The translations under genes and the position numbers were made by a program. The notes under the pieces were generated by a model. It saw only the letters and a program-made list of their open reading frames with translations, did not search any database and was not told the origin of the DNA. From Klebsiella oxytoca (GTDB lineage: Bacteria; Pseudomonadota; Gammaproteobacteria; Enterobacterales; Enterobacteriaceae): 64,000 bases of DNA. How positions within the stretch are numbered: position 1 is the stretch's first letter; each line of letters opens with the position of its first letter. This document shows positions 29,510 through 40,068 of the stretch, in pieces. Where the stretch lies: NCBI RefSeq assembly GCF_009707385.1, contig NZ_CP046115.1:3534001-3598000 (forward strand), read 5' to 3'.

Positions 29510-30943
29510 TTATAAATTAAATGGTATTTCAATCCCAGCGCTGACACCAACATCGTCACTATCGCTGTCACGAGCATCGGTGTACCATAGTGAAGTACTT
29601 AAACGGACTGATTTATATACATCACCACTCCAACCCAGCTGGATCCCTTTTAGGGTATCTGAATGCGGGAAAGCTCTATTTATTGACTGGTTTTCTGGGT
29701 TTACCTTTACGTAAGCCAAGCGCGCACTCCAACGTTGGTTATCTTCAGTGACCAGTTCAACTTTACCTGCAAACAATTGGCCATCTCCCCCCATTGCATC
29801 GCCCAAAGAGTTTCCTTGCTGATAATAACCCTCAGTGTAGATATGGTGCCAATAACTATACCCTGTGCGGTTCATATTCGTACGAGTATCATGACCCTCA
29901 AGATACCAGTTAATAGCATTCTTACCCCAGCCATGGTGCCCCTCGACCCCTCCAAGGAACATATTAGCTGAAGGTAGATAACCAGATTCGTCTTCACCAA
30001 TCATTTGCCCATAAAAACTAATCGGCCAGCCTAGCGTAGGCTCTAACTTAAATTTGAAATCAAAGCCAGCAAGCTGGTTGCCCGGTTCATTCGCTGTACC
30101 GGTATTATCTTTACCTGTAACGCCATCCCAAAAACTACTAAACGATTCAGGTCTCCCCTCCCCTCCCCACTGCATAATACGCGATGCACCAAGCTCAAGT
30201 GACTGGAAGGGTGTAAACGTCAGACGACCACCGATAATCTTGGTATGCGGTACGACGGTATACTGATTCATCTGACTAGCTGAAACCTGATACTGCCACG
30301 GGCCAATCCAACGCAGCCACCAGGTCTCAGGTGCGGCCTGCTCGGCACGCTGCATCAAAACGCCAGTCATTGGGCGAGCGGCGTCACCGCGAATCAAGCT
30401 TCCCTCATATCCCGGCCCCCACCACTGTGGCATCTGGCCAAAAGAGAGCCATTGGTTCCAGAATTTCACAGCACCATAAGCGCCATTTGCATTAAACCGT
30501 GAACCATTACTGATACGCTCGTCACCCTCAACGTTCCCCTGCAGATGAACATCCCACCACTCGCCGCTATTATTAAAAGCTAATGATAAAGAGCTATCAG
30601 CTGGCTGATTCTGACCAAATCCCTGCGGGGTGCCCGGCTTATCCGTTGAGGTATAACCGCTCACACGGAAATCAGCTTTTAATGAATCAAGACGCTGGTT
30701 GATTCTCGCCAGAACAACCTGTTCTGAAGAGTAAGATGGCTTTGCTTTCTTCAGTGCCCGATTAATCTCCTCCTGACTCAGTGGCCAGGTTGACAGGCTG
30801 AGATGGATAACGCCGCGGTCAGAGAGCCACGCCAGATCGTTTCGCAGTTCGTTATCATTCATTACCAACCCGGAGGCATAGGCAAGCGAGCAGGCAGAAG
30901 TTAGCAGCCCTAATGTGAGTGCGATTCGCGCAATTTTTATCAT
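29510..30943 (-). CDS. wzi: Capsule-anchoring outer-membrane protein
   Basis: A 477-residue beta-barrel lectin that attaches capsule to the cell surface. A signal peptide (MIKIARIALTLGLLTSACSLAYA) is followed by a helical bundle and an 18-strand-type barrel ending in the outer-membrane C-terminal pattern GIEIPFNL. The segment SFGQMPQWWGPGYEGSLIRG is strongly typical of Wzi. Its sequence is used for capsule typing in Klebsiella, so the allele could be matched directly. It is the first gene after the JUMPstart leader and begins the assembly operon. Confidence 0.97.
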   Translation of the reverse strand: MIKIARIALTLGLLTSACSLAYASGLVMNDNELRNDLAWLSDRGVIHLSLSTWPLSQEEINRALKKAKPSYSSEQVVLARINQRLDSLKADFRVSGYTSTDKPGTPQGFGQNQPADSSLSLAFNNSGEWWDVHLQGNVEGDERISNGSRFNANGAYGAVKFWNQWLSFGQMPQWWGPGYEGSLIRGDAARPMTGVLMQRAEQAAPETWWLRWIGPWQYQVSASQMNQYTVVPHTKIIGGRLTFTPFQSLELGASRIMQWGGEGRPESFSSFWDGVTGKDNTGTANEPGNQLAGFDFKFKLEPTLGWPISFYGQMIGEDESGYLPSANMFLGGVEGHHGWGKNAINWYLEGHDTRTNMNRTGYSYWHHIYTEGYYQQGNSLGDAMGGDGQLFAGKVELVTEDNQRWSARLAYVKVNPENQSINRAFPHSDTLKGIQLGWSGDVYKSVRLSTSLWYTDARDSDSDDVGVSAGIEIPFNL

Positions 30944-31931
30944 TGTACAAGATCCATTTTAAGCCCCGTTCAGCTAGCTAGCGCGGTAAAGGGACACTGA
31001 TAGATGCAGCGCCATCTGACGCCAACATTTTGTATATTCTATCTACAAGTTGCTTGCGCATGAAAACGTGACATGCTATCGCCGCTTTCAACTAATGCAC
31101 TACCTGTAGTACACAATGTATGCGAAATTGTTATTGAAGGCTATTTCATCGCGCATTCTACCAGCAGTTTTCTTTTGCCAGTCTTATAGAGAAGACTTTC
31201 TCTGATTGACTAACAAACCCGCTAGTATATACAGGATGCGAAGATAATCACCTGCATGAAGGACACTTTAGGAATTTCGGTCGCATGAAATGAGATGTGA
31301 TATGCAGAAAACCCAACCACCAGGTACGCTACCGCCCCTGGCTTAACAGCTACCAATGCACTGTACTTCTTTCCATCCATGTAAACTCAATCACCAATTT
31401 GAGTGAATCGGTGATTTATCCATCAAAGCAATCAATTTCGCGGCAACGATTTTACGAGATTCTGACCTCAATTGGGAGTACAATCTTGAATTATTAGCTA
31501 TGCTATTCTAAATGTTTAACACATAGCGACTAATGTTATTAGCTGCAGGTTACCACGTAAAAAAACATTTAAGCAAAACACCCCACCCCTCACAACACAC
31601 TGATTTTAATGGTTTTTTAGCAAGATAGATGTATTTTTTTTCACTTTCAAATTAATAACGATTAGTCAACTACAAAAATTAATAGCAAGAAGAATTATTC
31701 AGTACATTGTTATCGTTAATAATTTCCATCTATAGCTTTAAAATTATTTAGGATACATCCTGGGTAATTATCAGTATGTTAATTATTGTGCAGAATAGCG
31801 CATTATAAATTTATTACATGAATATGAAATAGCTCAATTGCCGACAACCTCGCATCGTCCTTCACATTGCTTCAAGTATGAATACCGCATGAATCTGGCT
31901 ACAAACACTACCTGTCCCTGCTTCATCTTAG
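30944..31931 (-). promoter_or_regulatory. Long leader and promoter region of the wzi operon
   Basis: Nearly 1 kb without a gene, AT-rich. It holds the JUMPstart/ops element at 31325-31363. A candidate promoter on the minus strand is TTAAAC at 31514-31519 and TAATAA at 31491-31496 with a 17-bp spacer, which would give a leader of about 540 nt before wzi. An ATCACC/GGTGAT hairpin lies in this leader at 31391-31416. The part from 31520 to 31931 shows nothing else recognisable. Regulation by RfaH is expected from the ops element; the exact promoter is uncertain. Confidence 0.6.
31325..31363 (-). promoter_or_regulatory. JUMPstart element with ops (RfaH recruitment)
   Basis: The minus strand matches the 39-bp JUMPstart consensus almost throughout, starting CAGTGCATTGGTAGC and ending with the ops core GGCGGTAGCGTA (31325-31336). 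JUMPstart sits in the transcribed leader of enteric polysaccharide operons. At ops, RNA polymerase pauses and RfaH is loaded, suppressing termination over long operons. It lies 382 bp before the wzi ATG, so it would serve wzi through at least wcaJ. Confidence 0.93.
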
Positions 31932-32561
31932 TCAGTAGAACCGCTTATGCAGATCGGCCCTGGTAAAAGGTTTTTCCAGTGGCCCCAGCGTCACCGCAAT
32001 CTCGCTCAGGAGAGATTGTGTGGGTGCCTTAGCGCCGGTGTTTAGCAGAAGAGCAGGAATAATCACCATGCTCGCTAAACCTTCCCATGATAACTGTGCT
32101 TTATAATTACCACTAACCCGGGATTGAAACGCGAGGAACAAGATGCTGCCAACAGCGCCAAGAAGTAAACCAGCGATAACTTCGGAGGTTGAATGGGCGT
32201 GAATCATCAATCGTGAATAACCCACTACTCCGGCTAATACATAACCAAGTGAGACTGACGCAAATCGAACAACAGAGGTAGCTCGTGCGCACAGTAGCCA
32301 TAAGAGAATTGGCCAAAAAACAGCAGATAATGCGGTATGTCCACTGAAGCCAGTAAAATCCAATTCGCGGAAACCATAGCCCCAACCCATAAACGCCAGT
32401 TTTGATGCGCAAACAATCGCACCAATGATCCCAAACAGCAGCGCCCATTGCCAGGCTAATTGCTTTGAATCCTTGCGCAGAACAAGCACGATAAATAACA
32501 CTGCCGCACTGGGTAACAGCACGGTGCTATCGCCAAAAAAAGTGACAACCTGCCAGTTCAT
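31932..32561 (-). CDS. cpsACP: PAP2-type acid phosphatase of the capsule locus
   Basis: A 209-residue membrane protein with about six hydrophobic segments and PAP2 phosphatase motifs: FSGHTALSAVFWP (motif 2 with its His) and SRLMIHAHSTSEVIAG (motif 3 with Arg and His). It is the second gene of nearly all Klebsiella capsule loci, between galF and wzi. It may dephosphorylate undecaprenyl pyrophosphate released during polymerisation, but this has not been settled as far as I know. The ATG has AAAGG upstream. The 450-bp gap from galF is wide and contains a perfect inverted repeat. Confidence 0.9.
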   Translation of the reverse strand: MNWQVVTFFGDSTVLLPSAAVLFIVLVLRKDSKQLAWQWALLFGIIGAIVCASKLAFMGWGYGFRELDFTGFSGHTALSAVFWPILLWLLCARATSVVRFASVSLGYVLAGVVGYSRLMIHAHSTSEVIAGLLLGAVGSILFLAFQSRVSGNYKAQLSWEGLASMVIIPALLLNTGAKAPTQSLLSEIAVTLGPLEKPFTRADLHKRFY

Positions 32562-32930
32562 TTACCTTTCATCCTTTAACGAGCTCTCTAATCTGTTCCA
32601 TCTTTACCGCAGCGATGTTATGGGTATACATAGTCAGCAACTTCACATTCTTATGCATGAGTGACTGTTGTTTAATGCGCAAACATGATCTCAGTCAAGT
32701 TTTATTTTTATGTTACCACCTGGCTAAGGCTTACCCGCTTTAGAAAAATCCTGGCAAGTGATTCTCGATAAAGGTTAAAGTTTGCTAATCCAGCTATTCA
32801 AACATTTTGCAGCCAGCCCTGCCAGCAGAAGTCTCCGAACCTGTCCAGTAACAATCAATGACACAAAAAAACAGGTAACTACTTGAATTTTAAATAAATT
32901 AATATGTCAGTACACACGACGTCTATAATA

Positions 32931-32982
32931 GTGAACGGTTTCAACGTAATTCTTTCCGTAACTGATTATTCAAACCGTTCAC
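32931..32982. repeat. Perfect 11-bp inverted repeat between galF and cpsACP
   Basis: Arms GTGAACGGTTT (32931-32941) and AAACCGTTCAC (32972-32982) are exact complements around a 30-base spacer. It lies just beyond the galF stop at 33013 and could fold in the transcript as a partial terminator or processing site, though no T-run follows on the minus strand. The rest of the 450-bp gap (32562-33012) shows no gene. Confidence 0.75.
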
Positions 32983-33012
32983 TTTTGCAGGCTATAAATT
33001 CCGCAACTAAAA

Positions 33013-33909
33013 TTATGCTAATAGTTTCTTAATACTCTCGCGGAATTTTGCCCCTTCTTTATGGTTACGCAGCCCGTAGTTAACAAAGGCCTGCATATAG
33101 CCCATTTTTTTACCGCAATCATAGCTGTCGCCGGTCATTAACATTGCATCAACAGACTGTTTTTTCGCCAGTTCGGCGATGGCGTCCGTTAACTGTATAC
33201 GCCCCCAGGCACCTGGCTCGGTACGTTCCAGCTCCGGCCAAATGTCAGCCGATAGCACATAACGCCCCACCGCCATCAGATCGGAATCCAGCGTCTGCGG
33301 CTCATCCGGTTTTTCGATGAACTCAACGATTCGAGCGACTTGTCCTGCCGATTCCAGCGGGTCTTTGGTCTGGATAACCGAATACTCTGAGAGATCGCCT
33401 TCCATACGTTTTGCCAGAACCTGGCTACGACCAGTTTCATTAAAACGCGCCACCATAGCGGCGAGGTTATAACGCAAAGGATCGGCGCTAGCGTCGTCCA
33501 GTATGATATCAGGAAGCACCACGACAAACGGATTATCACCAATCAACGGCCGGGCGCAAAGAATGGAGTGACCTAATCCCAGTTGCTGCCCCTGACGCAC
33601 GTTCATAATAGTTACTCCGGGCGGGCAGATGGCCTGAACCTCCGCCAGAAGCTGACGTTTTACACGCTGTTCTAACAATGCTTCCAGTTCGTAAGAGGTA
33701 TCGAAATGGTTTTCCACCGCATTCTTAGAAGAATGAGTGACCAGTACGATCTCCTTAATGCCAGCAGCTACAATTTCATCGACAATGTATTGCACCATAG
33801 GTTTGTCGACGATTGGCAGCATCTCTTTAGGAATGGCCTTGGTGGCGGGCAACATATGCATTCCTAATCCTGCTACCGGTATAACCGCTTTCAAACTTAC
33901 CATTTTCAT
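33013..33909 (-). CDS. galF: GalF, UTP-glucose-1-phosphate uridylyltransferase-like protein
   Basis: A 298-residue homologue of GalU that marks the start of Klebsiella capsule loci. The nucleotide-binding segment reads [18 protein letters not shown]; GalF has Met-His where GalU has Thr-Arg, which fits its low or regulatory activity (family knowledge). [18 protein letters not shown] and the [13 protein letters not shown] segment are intact. The start at 33909 (MKMVSLKAV) is selected because GGGTGG lies just upstream; the longer frame from 33954 has no site. The conserved, GC-richer sequence marks the boundary of the variable locus. Confidence 0.94.
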   Translation of the reverse strand: MKMVSLKAVIPVAGLGMHMLPATKAIPKEMLPIVDKPMVQYIVDEIVAAGIKEIVLVTHSSKNAVENHFDTSYELEALLEQRVKRQLLAEVQAICPPGVTIMNVRQGQQLGLGHSILCARPLIGDNPFVVVLPDIILDDASADPLRYNLAAMVARFNETGRSQVLAKRMEGDLSEYSVIQTKDPLESAGQVARIVEFIEKPDEPQTLDSDLMAVGRYVLSADIWPELERTEPGAWGRIQLTDAIAELAKKQSVDAMLMTGDSYDCGKKMGYMQAFVNYGLRNHKEGAKFRESIKKLLA

Positions 33910-34862
33910 ATCCACCCGTATGGTTATAAATCTTTTGTTCCTGTCAGATTGCATGTATCACTGGCATTTATCCATGATGATACACTGTTGCCGCCTGCTA
34001 TAGTGTCCGTCAAATTCTGAAATTACACCTAAAATTTAAGAATACACGTAAGTTTACATATCAACAGAAGAATTTAAGAAAATTCTCATACGCTTTCATT
34101 CAATTAATCAGACCAACGTTTACAATAACTTATCTCAGCTATCCATTTAATTGGAACTTAATGATACAGCAAGGATGGCCATCTCTTAACACTTGATAGC
34201 CGGTTATCTTTCAACAAGAGTTGATACAGAGCAAGTGACTGCTAAAAAATAGAAATTCAGTCCAAAAAATCGGTTATATTGAGAATAAAATTATTTAACG
34301 TACAAATTCGACTAAATTACAGCTAAATACCCCTCAAAGTTGATTTTCAGCCTTAGTTGTGATCACTGCGACAGAATTTAAAGCCCTTATGACCAACACC
34401 AATAGTCATCCATATTGATAAAATTCCCAAAAACCACATTTAACGCCAGGTAAGCAATAACTAAAAAACCTTTCCACTGATAAAAAACGAATAAGGCAGT
34501 ATAAAAACCCAAATATCTTCAATACATTGTTATATGCATCAAATCTATTGATTAACTCGATTCTTACCAGAATTCTGCGTTATTTTTCCTGCCTTCGTAC
34601 CTGCCAGACCCGTTTATACCCATATTTAGCATAAAATCAAGCAGGTACCTGCCGCGTAAATCGATTAAAATACGTACAACTACACATAAGTAAAATCCCA
34701 TCAATTCAGGCTAGTAAAGGCTGATATCCTGCATAACCGATCATTATGGTTGCGCATATTGCTATAGACCACAGGCTGTCCAAAGCAAAAATATTGCATT
34801 TTATCTATAGCTTATCCATGATCGTTACATGGCACGCTCAGGTTGTAAGGTTTTAACTGAAT
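33910..34862. promoter_or_regulatory. Divergent regulatory region between galF and yegH
   Basis: Just over 950 bp of AT-rich DNA separating the capsule locus from the backbone gene yegH, with no credible open frame. It should carry the galF promoter on the minus strand and the yegH promoter on the plus strand. An RcsAB-like box is at 34075-34088. A TTGACG at about 34010-34015 (minus strand) could be a -35 but lacks a well-placed -10. Confidence 0.55.
34075..34088 (-). promoter_or_regulatory. RcsAB-type box upstream of galF
   Basis: TAAGAAAATTCTCA closely matches the RcsAB box consensus (TaAGaatatTCctA type) used by RcsB with RcsA at capsule promoters. It is 166 bp before the galF start, a plausible activator position. 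The Rcs envelope-stress phosphorelay is known to activate Klebsiella capsule transcription; binding here is inference. Confidence 0.7.
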
Positions 34863-36449
34863 ATGGAATGGATTGCCGACCCCTCTATCTGGGCCGGACT
34901 CATAACTCTTATCGTTATTGAGCTGGTACTCGGTATTGATAACCTTGTCTTTATCGCAATTCTCGCAGAAAAACTTCCTCCCGCTCAGCGAGACCGTGCG
35001 CGCGTCACCGGTCTGCTGTTGGCAATGGTAATGCGTCTGCTGCTGTTGGCCTCTATCTCCTGGATGGTCACTCTGACCAAGCCGCTGTTTACCTGGCACG
35101 ATCTGAGCTTTAGCGCCCGCGATCTGATCATGCTGTTTGGTGGGTTATTTCTGCTCTTTAAAGCCACTGTTGAGCTCAATGAACGGCTGGAAGGGAAAGA
35201 CAGCGATAACCCGACCCAGCGTAAAGGCGCAAAGTTCTGGGGCGTTGTCGCACAAATCGTCATGCTTGATGCAATCTTCTCCCTTGATTCGGTGATTACC
35301 GCTGTCGGCATGGTTGACCATCTGGCAGTGATGATGGCTGCGGTGATTATCGCTATTAGCCTGATGCTGATGGCCAGTAAAGTTCTGACCCGCTTTGTTA
35401 ACAGCCATCCAACAATAGTGATTCTCTGTCTGAGCTTCCTGCTGATGATTGGCTTTAGCCTGATTGCCGAAGGGTTTGGCTTCCCCATTCCTAAAGGCTA
35501 TCTGTATGCCGCTATCGGCTTCTCAATAATGATAGAGTCCTTCAATCAGCTGGCAATATTTAACCGTCACCGCTTTCTTTCTGCCAACCTCACGCTGCGC
35601 CAGAGAACGACTGAAGCTGTGATGAATCTGTTGAGCGGTCAGAAAGATAATAGCGAACTGGATAGCGAGACCGCTTCACTGGTCGCAGATGACGGTGAGA
35701 GCCCGCTGTTTAACCCACAGGAAAGGCGCATGATCGAGCGGGTGCTGAATCTCAATCAGCGCACCGTCAGCAGCATAATGACCTCGCGTCATGATATTGA
35801 GCATATTGACCTCAGCGCCCCGGAAGGGGAGATCCGTGCCTTACTCGACAAAAATCAGCACACTCGCCTGGTGGTTACCGGCGGTAATAATGACGAAGAT
35901 ATGCTTGGCGTCGTACATGTAATCGATCTTCTTCAACAATCACTACGCCATGAACCGCTCAACCTGAAAGTCCTGATTCGCCAGCCGCTGGTGTTCCCGG
36001 AAACGCTGCCGCTGCTTCCTGCGCTGGAGCAGTTCCGCAAAGCCAGAACCCACTTCGCCTTCGTGGTCGATGAGTTTGGTTCCGTAGAGGGGGTAGTGAC
36101 ACTCAGCGACGTGATGGAAACCATCGCCGGTAATCTGCCTAATGAAGTGGAAGAGATCGACGCACGTCACGATATTCATAAAGAAAGCGATGGTGGCTGG
36201 ACGGTTAATGGCCACATGCCGTTGGAAGATTTAGTTCAGTACGTCCCTCTCCCGCTGGATGAGAAGCGTGAATACCATACGGTTGCCGGCCTGCTGATGG
36301 AGTATCTGCAGCATGTTCCGCAGGTAGGTGAAGAGGTGAAAGTTGATGGCTATGTGCTGCGTACGTTACAGGTGGAAAGCCATCGGGTACAAAAAGTATT
36401 AATTGTGCCGCCGGCGCACACAGAAGATGAACTGGACTATGAAGTTTAG
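34863..36449 (+). CDS. yegH: TerC-family membrane protein with CBS and CorC domains
   Basis: A 528-residue inner-membrane protein. Residues 1-240 form a TerC-type domain of about seven helices with the acidic motifs [11 protein letters not shown] and [10 protein letters not shown]. Two CBS domains follow ([20 protein letters not shown] onward), then a CorC/HlyC-like transporter-associated domain ending VQKVLIVPP. Such proteins are linked to metal ion efflux (Mn, Mg/Co), but YegH has no firm function to my knowledge. It is the first conserved backbone gene outside the capsule locus, divergent from galF and close to E. coli YegH in length and sequence. Confidence 0.93.
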   Translation: MEWIADPSIWAGLITLIVIELVLGIDNLVFIAILAEKLPPAQRDRARVTGLLLAMVMRLLLLASISWMVTLTKPLFTWHDLSFSARDLIMLFGGLFLLFKATVELNERLEGKDSDNPTQRKGAKFWGVVAQIVMLDAIFSLDSVITAVGMVDHLAVMMAAVIIAISLMLMASKVLTRFVNSHPTIVILCLSFLLMIGFSLIAEGFGFPIPKGYLYAAIGFSIMIESFNQLAIFNRHRFLSANLTLRQRTTEAVMNLLSGQKDNSELDSETASLVADDGESPLFNPQERRMIERVLNLNQRTVSSIMTSRHDIEHIDLSAPEGEIRALLDKNQHTRLVVTGGNNDEDMLGVVHVIDLLQQSLRHEPLNLKVLIRQPLVFPETLPLLPALEQFRKARTHFAFVVDEFGSVEGVVTLSDVMETIAGNLPNEVEEIDARHDIHKESDGGWTVNGHMPLEDLVQYVPLPLDEKREYHTVAGLLMEYLQHVPQVGEEVKVDGYVLRTLQVESHRVQKVLIVPPAHTEDELDYEV

Positions 36450-36491
36450 CGCCTTCATATGTGAAGTTTAAAATCCAGATGAGAGGTACAA

Positions 36492-36520
36492 AGCGGCAGT
36501 TGATAGGCCGCTGAGGTTTT
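36492..36520 (+). terminator. Probable terminator of yegH
   Basis: AGCGGC/GGCCGCT stem with a short loop followed by GAGGTTTT, 43 bp beyond the yegH stop. The T-run is short. The 322-bp gap to asmA (36450-36771) also contains a REP-like element and no gene. Confidence 0.6.
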
Positions 36521-36631
36521 ACCGGGTGGCAGCGGCTGAAGGGCCATCAGCTTTTGCAGTCTCACGCAAGTAAAGTACCGCCGGGCTATTTCATAAGGCT
36601 GCTGATGGTTTGATATGGTACCCAGACTTAT

Positions 36632-36660
36632 GCCGGGTGCTGGCTGGCGCCTTACCCGGC
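36632..36660. repeat. REP-like palindrome between yegH and asmA
   Basis: GCCGGGTGCTGGCTGGCGCC and CTTACCCGGC form an imperfect GC-rich palindrome of the REP type, in the 3' to 3' gap between two convergent genes where REP elements commonly lie. Confidence 0.65.
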
Positions 36661-36771
36661 CTGGGCTTTCGGTGTCCTGACTGTCGCAGACATGCCTGTT
36701 TACTGCCAATGATTTGGTTTCAACCCTGACTTTGACGCGGATCCTTAATCGCTCTGCGACCGCTGCCAGAC

Positions 36772-38613
36772 TCACAGCTTATCAAGCAGCTTCTTCACAT
36801 CCTTTCCGTCCTGGGTATTTTTGTTACGCTCTGCCCATTCGCTAAGCCGCTTTTTAGCTTCATCCTGTAGCTGTTTACGCAGTATCTGGTCAACCTGCAG
36901 GCTGTAGCTCAGCGTCTGCCAGTTGCCATAAATACGCAGAGGGATCGCGGTCTGTTTGAGACGGTCAATGAGTCTGCTCTCACCCTTCCAGCCGCCCAGA
37001 ACCCGCACGTTGAAGCGCATATCGCAGTCTTCTTTCTGCAAGTTAAGTTGACCCTGACCGGTCAATGCCATCAGTTCAGATTGCCCCTGCATACTTTTCA
37101 GGGTAACCAGCCCATTATCCAACCCCAGCTCGGTATTAAAAGAGTCCAGCCTGGTCGCATTGTCGTAGTTTTCCTGCGCCTGTACATTGGTGCTGCGCTC
37201 TACGGCCTGCTGTACTAGCTGCTGAAAGTTAAGCCCTTCGGTACGCGTATCCGTCATCTGGATTTGCGCCCGACCCTGCCAGCTGCGGCGGAAATCGTCG
37301 GCATCAATCTTTGCCCCGGAGAATTCGCCGGTCAGCGATAGCTTGCCGGTGAGATTTATCGAATAATCAAACGCTTTCAGAATTGAACTAATCTCAACCT
37401 TGTCGAGTGCAGGCTGAAACGAGGCGAACGGTACCTCGCCACGCGCGTCCAGCGAGCCGGGCAGCGACAGCTGTCCACCGTCCAGATTACCCTGCATCTG
37501 ATTGACCGTCAGCAGACCCTGCTGATTGCTGATATCGCTTTTGACCTGAGTAAAATTCATACCCCGCCACTGTAGCTGGTCAGCGGTCAGAGTCACCCGA
37601 GCGTTAAAACCGCGCAATGAGGTGTAGTCTTGCTGAATGTCATTATTCGCAATGACCGGCCGTAGCTGCCTGGGAGAATTTTGCTGGTTATCGCCATTAC
37701 TGGTAGACGCAGAACTATGCGAAAGCAGGCTATCGAGGTTTAGCGTGCCCGCCTGAAGATTTAGCGTCCAGTTGGGCTGCGCGCCCAGTACGACGCTACC
37801 GCTACCGGCAATGCTGCTGCCGTTCGCCATTAAATTCAGCTTTTCAAAACTGAGCTTTTTGCCATCCTCAAGCCAGCTGGCCTGCATGCTGCCCTGGCCG
37901 CTGATCCCTTCCGGGGGGAGTTCCGCCCCGCGAAGCTGCCAGTTCAGTTGTGAAAAGTCCGCCTTTAAAGAGTGAGGATAATCACCGCCCTGCACCAGCG
38001 CGGAAAACGAGAGCGCTAAATCCCGTTGATCGCGATTCACCCGTCCAGAAAAGTCGACCGTCGCACGGTGGCTGTCGTCCTGTTCCATCTGCAGACGAAT
38101 ATCACGCACCGTAACCTGTTCGCCATCTTCGTGCTGGAAAAAAAGCACGCTATCGGCAATCTGCAGCTTTTCGACATCATATGACCAGCCGCGATCTTCC
38201 GGCACCTTAGGTAACGTATTATCGTGCGGGACAACCGGCGCATTCTGGCTACGCACGGCTTCGGTTTTTGATGTCAGCTGGATAACCGCCCCTTTCAACA
38301 TCACCTGCTTGACCTGCAGCTGATGGGAGAGCAGCGGCACCAGCCCGACATCAAGACGCATATTATCCGCGCGAATCACCGGTTCCTCAGCGCCCGGCGC
38401 AGTCAGGGTCATACGACCAGACAGAATGCTGAGCTGCGGCCAGACGTGCCAGCGCAGCGGGCCATCGAGTTCGAGCTGATAGCCGCTACGACTCGCTACC
38501 TCTTTAACCATATAGGCGCGAAAATCGTTCGGGTTGACCAGCAATACCAGCGCGGTAAGACCGGCGATAACAACCGCCAGTAAGATCATCAGCGTGGTCA
38601 GAATTCGTCTCAT
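36772..38613 (-). CDS. asmA: AsmA, inner-membrane-anchored AsmA-like protein
   Basis: A 613-residue protein anchored by one N-terminal membrane helix (LTTLMILLAVVIAGLTALVLLV) with the rest periplasmic. The AsmA family has chorein-like beta-groove architecture and is implicated in phospholipid transport and outer-membrane homeostasis; in E. coli asmA mutations suppress assembly-defective OmpF. The N-terminal NPNDFRAYMVKEVASRSGY and the C-terminal LRIYGNWQTLSYSLQVDQIL segments are conserved. Length is close to the E. coli protein (617). It begins 27 bp after dcd, so the dcd-asmA pair is likely one transcript. Confidence 0.94.
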   Translation of the reverse strand: MRRILTTLMILLAVVIAGLTALVLLVNPNDFRAYMVKEVASRSGYQLELDGPLRWHVWPQLSILSGRMTLTAPGAEEPVIRADNMRLDVGLVPLLSHQLQVKQVMLKGAVIQLTSKTEAVRSQNAPVVPHDNTLPKVPEDRGWSYDVEKLQIADSVLFFQHEDGEQVTVRDIRLQMEQDDSHRATVDFSGRVNRDQRDLALSFSALVQGGDYPHSLKADFSQLNWQLRGAELPPEGISGQGSMQASWLEDGKKLSFEKLNLMANGSSIAGSGSVVLGAQPNWTLNLQAGTLNLDSLLSHSSASTSNGDNQQNSPRQLRPVIANNDIQQDYTSLRGFNARVTLTADQLQWRGMNFTQVKSDISNQQGLLTVNQMQGNLDGGQLSLPGSLDARGEVPFASFQPALDKVEISSILKAFDYSINLTGKLSLTGEFSGAKIDADDFRRSWQGRAQIQMTDTRTEGLNFQQLVQQAVERSTNVQAQENYDNATRLDSFNTELGLDNGLVTLKSMQGQSELMALTGQGQLNLQKEDCDMRFNVRVLGGWKGESRLIDRLKQTAIPLRIYGNWQTLSYSLQVDQILRKQLQDEAKKRLSEWAERNKNTQDGKDVKKLLDKL

Positions 38614-38640
38614 GGCATCCTCAGCAAACCGCTAAAATTA

Positions 38641-39222
38641 TCAATCCTTGTCGATTCGACTCGCTACCGCGCCCTGCTGGTCGCGATATTTCGCGTCTTC
38701 GCGACGATTATACGGACGCATGGCCGGCCCGGATAAAGGCTCAAAACTTAACGCGCCGATAAGCATCCCTGGACGCAGCGCCAGCGGCAGCTTACCTGAA
38801 TTATAGAACTCCAGTACGATACAGCCGGACCAGCCCGGATCGATACGGTGTGCGGTGACGTGTACCATCAAGCCCAGACGCGCCAGCGATGAGCGTCCGT
38901 CGAGCCAACCGACCAGGTCCGGCGGCAGGGTGACCGATTCAAAGGTCACCGCCAGCGCTAACTCACCCGGATGCAGGAAGAACGCTTCACCATCCGGCAG
39001 GACAATCTCTTCGCTCATCACGCGATCCAGCGCCGCGCTGACTTCCGCCTTAGGCCCGCTCAGGTCAATAAAGCCCGCAGTGTGCCCGCGGAATGTCCGA
39101 AACTTATTCCCCAACCGAACATCGACCGTCGCGCCATTAATGCGCTCAATGGGCGGGCGCGGATTAATGGCCAGCCGTCCTTCATCCAACCAGGCTTCTA
39201 TATCTCGGTCGCACAGACGCAT
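38641..39222 (-). CDS. dcd: dCTP deaminase
   Basis: A 193-residue homotrimeric enzyme deaminating dCTP to dUTP, the main source of dTMP precursor in enterics. [19 protein letters not shown], the active-site segment [25 protein letters not shown] with its catalytic Glu in [10 protein letters not shown], and the C-terminal [20 protein letters not shown] are all present. Length is identical to E. coli Dcd. It follows udk after 90 bp and precedes asmA. Confidence 0.97.
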   Translation of the reverse strand: MRLCDRDIEAWLDEGRLAINPRPPIERINGATVDVRLGNKFRTFRGHTAGFIDLSGPKAEVSAALDRVMSEEIVLPDGEAFFLHPGELALAVTFESVTLPPDLVGWLDGRSSLARLGLMVHVTAHRIDPGWSGCIVLEFYNSGKLPLALRPGMLIGALSFEPLSGPAMRPYNRREDAKYRDQQGAVASRIDKD

Positions 39223-39312
39223 GAAAGTTCTCCTTTAAGGCATTGCGCCCCTACGCCTTCCGGGAATAAGGGCAAATTGGCTTCTCTTTGCACGTTACAC
39301 AATTCGTTCGTG

Positions 39313-39954
39313 TTATTCAAAGAACTGACTGATTTTGGCCTTCAGAATATCGATGGCGATTCGGTTCTTACCGCCGCGAGGCACAATAATATCGGCATAC
39401 TGTTTGGAAGGGTCGATAAACTGCAGGAACATCGGGCGCACCGTTTTCTGATACTGCGCCATCACTGAATCCATCGAACGCCCGCGCTCATTAACGTCGC
39501 GTTTGATGCGGCGCATCAGGCAGATATCAAGCGGGGTGTCGACAAAAATAGAAAAGCTAAGTTCGCTACGCAGGCGGGCATCGGTCAGCAGCAGGATCCC
39601 TTCAAGAATGATCACTTTTTTCGGTTCAATATGGATGGTTTCCGGCATGCGGGTGTGCTCAACATAGCTATACACCGGCAGCTCTATCGGCTGGCCGCTT
39701 CTCAGCATCTGCAAATGCTGATACAGCAAACTATGATCCATAGAGCTCGGGTGGTCATAGTTGGTTTTTACACGCTCTTCCATCGACAGGTGACCTTGAT
39801 CCTTGTAATAACTGTCTTCCGGAATAACGCCGATATGTTCATCGCCGACCTGTTCACGTAATTCACGGTAAAGCGTACTGGCGATAAGGCTTTTGCCCGA
39901 AGCCGATGCGCCGGCGATGCCTATAATGACGCACTGATGAGACGTATCAGTCAT
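39313..39954 (-). CDS. udk: Uridine/cytidine kinase
   Basis: A 213-residue kinase salvaging uridine and cytidine to UMP and CMP. P-loop [11 protein letters not shown] is at residues 13-23. The ligand segment [21 protein letters not shown] and the [13 protein letters not shown] lid are intact. The start at 39954 (MTDTSHQ) is used instead of the longer frame to 40020 because it gives the E. coli length exactly. It lies upstream of dcd in a conserved udk-dcd-asmA order. Confidence 0.97.
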   Translation of the reverse strand: MTDTSHQCVIIGIAGASASGKSLIASTLYRELREQVGDEHIGVIPEDSYYKDQGHLSMEERVKTNYDHPSSMDHSLLYQHLQMLRSGQPIELPVYSYVEHTRMPETIHIEPKKVIILEGILLLTDARLRSELSFSIFVDTPLDICLMRRIKRDVNERGRSMDSVMAQYQKTVRPMFLQFIDPSKQYADIIVPRGGKNRIAIDILKAKISQFFE

Positions 39955-40068
39955 AAATTTTTGCGACCTGATTAACCTGGGAATGTAGGAAGGGTGGCGG
40001 TTGACCGCCAAACGCCGCAATTATAGGGATTTCAGCGCGTCGATACTAGTGCTAAGCGCCTCTCGGGC

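Noticed and set aside
33013..33909. Met-His in place of Thr-Arg in the GalF nucleotide loop as a possible inactivating mutation
   Set aside because: This is the normal difference between GalF and GalU and not specific to this strain.
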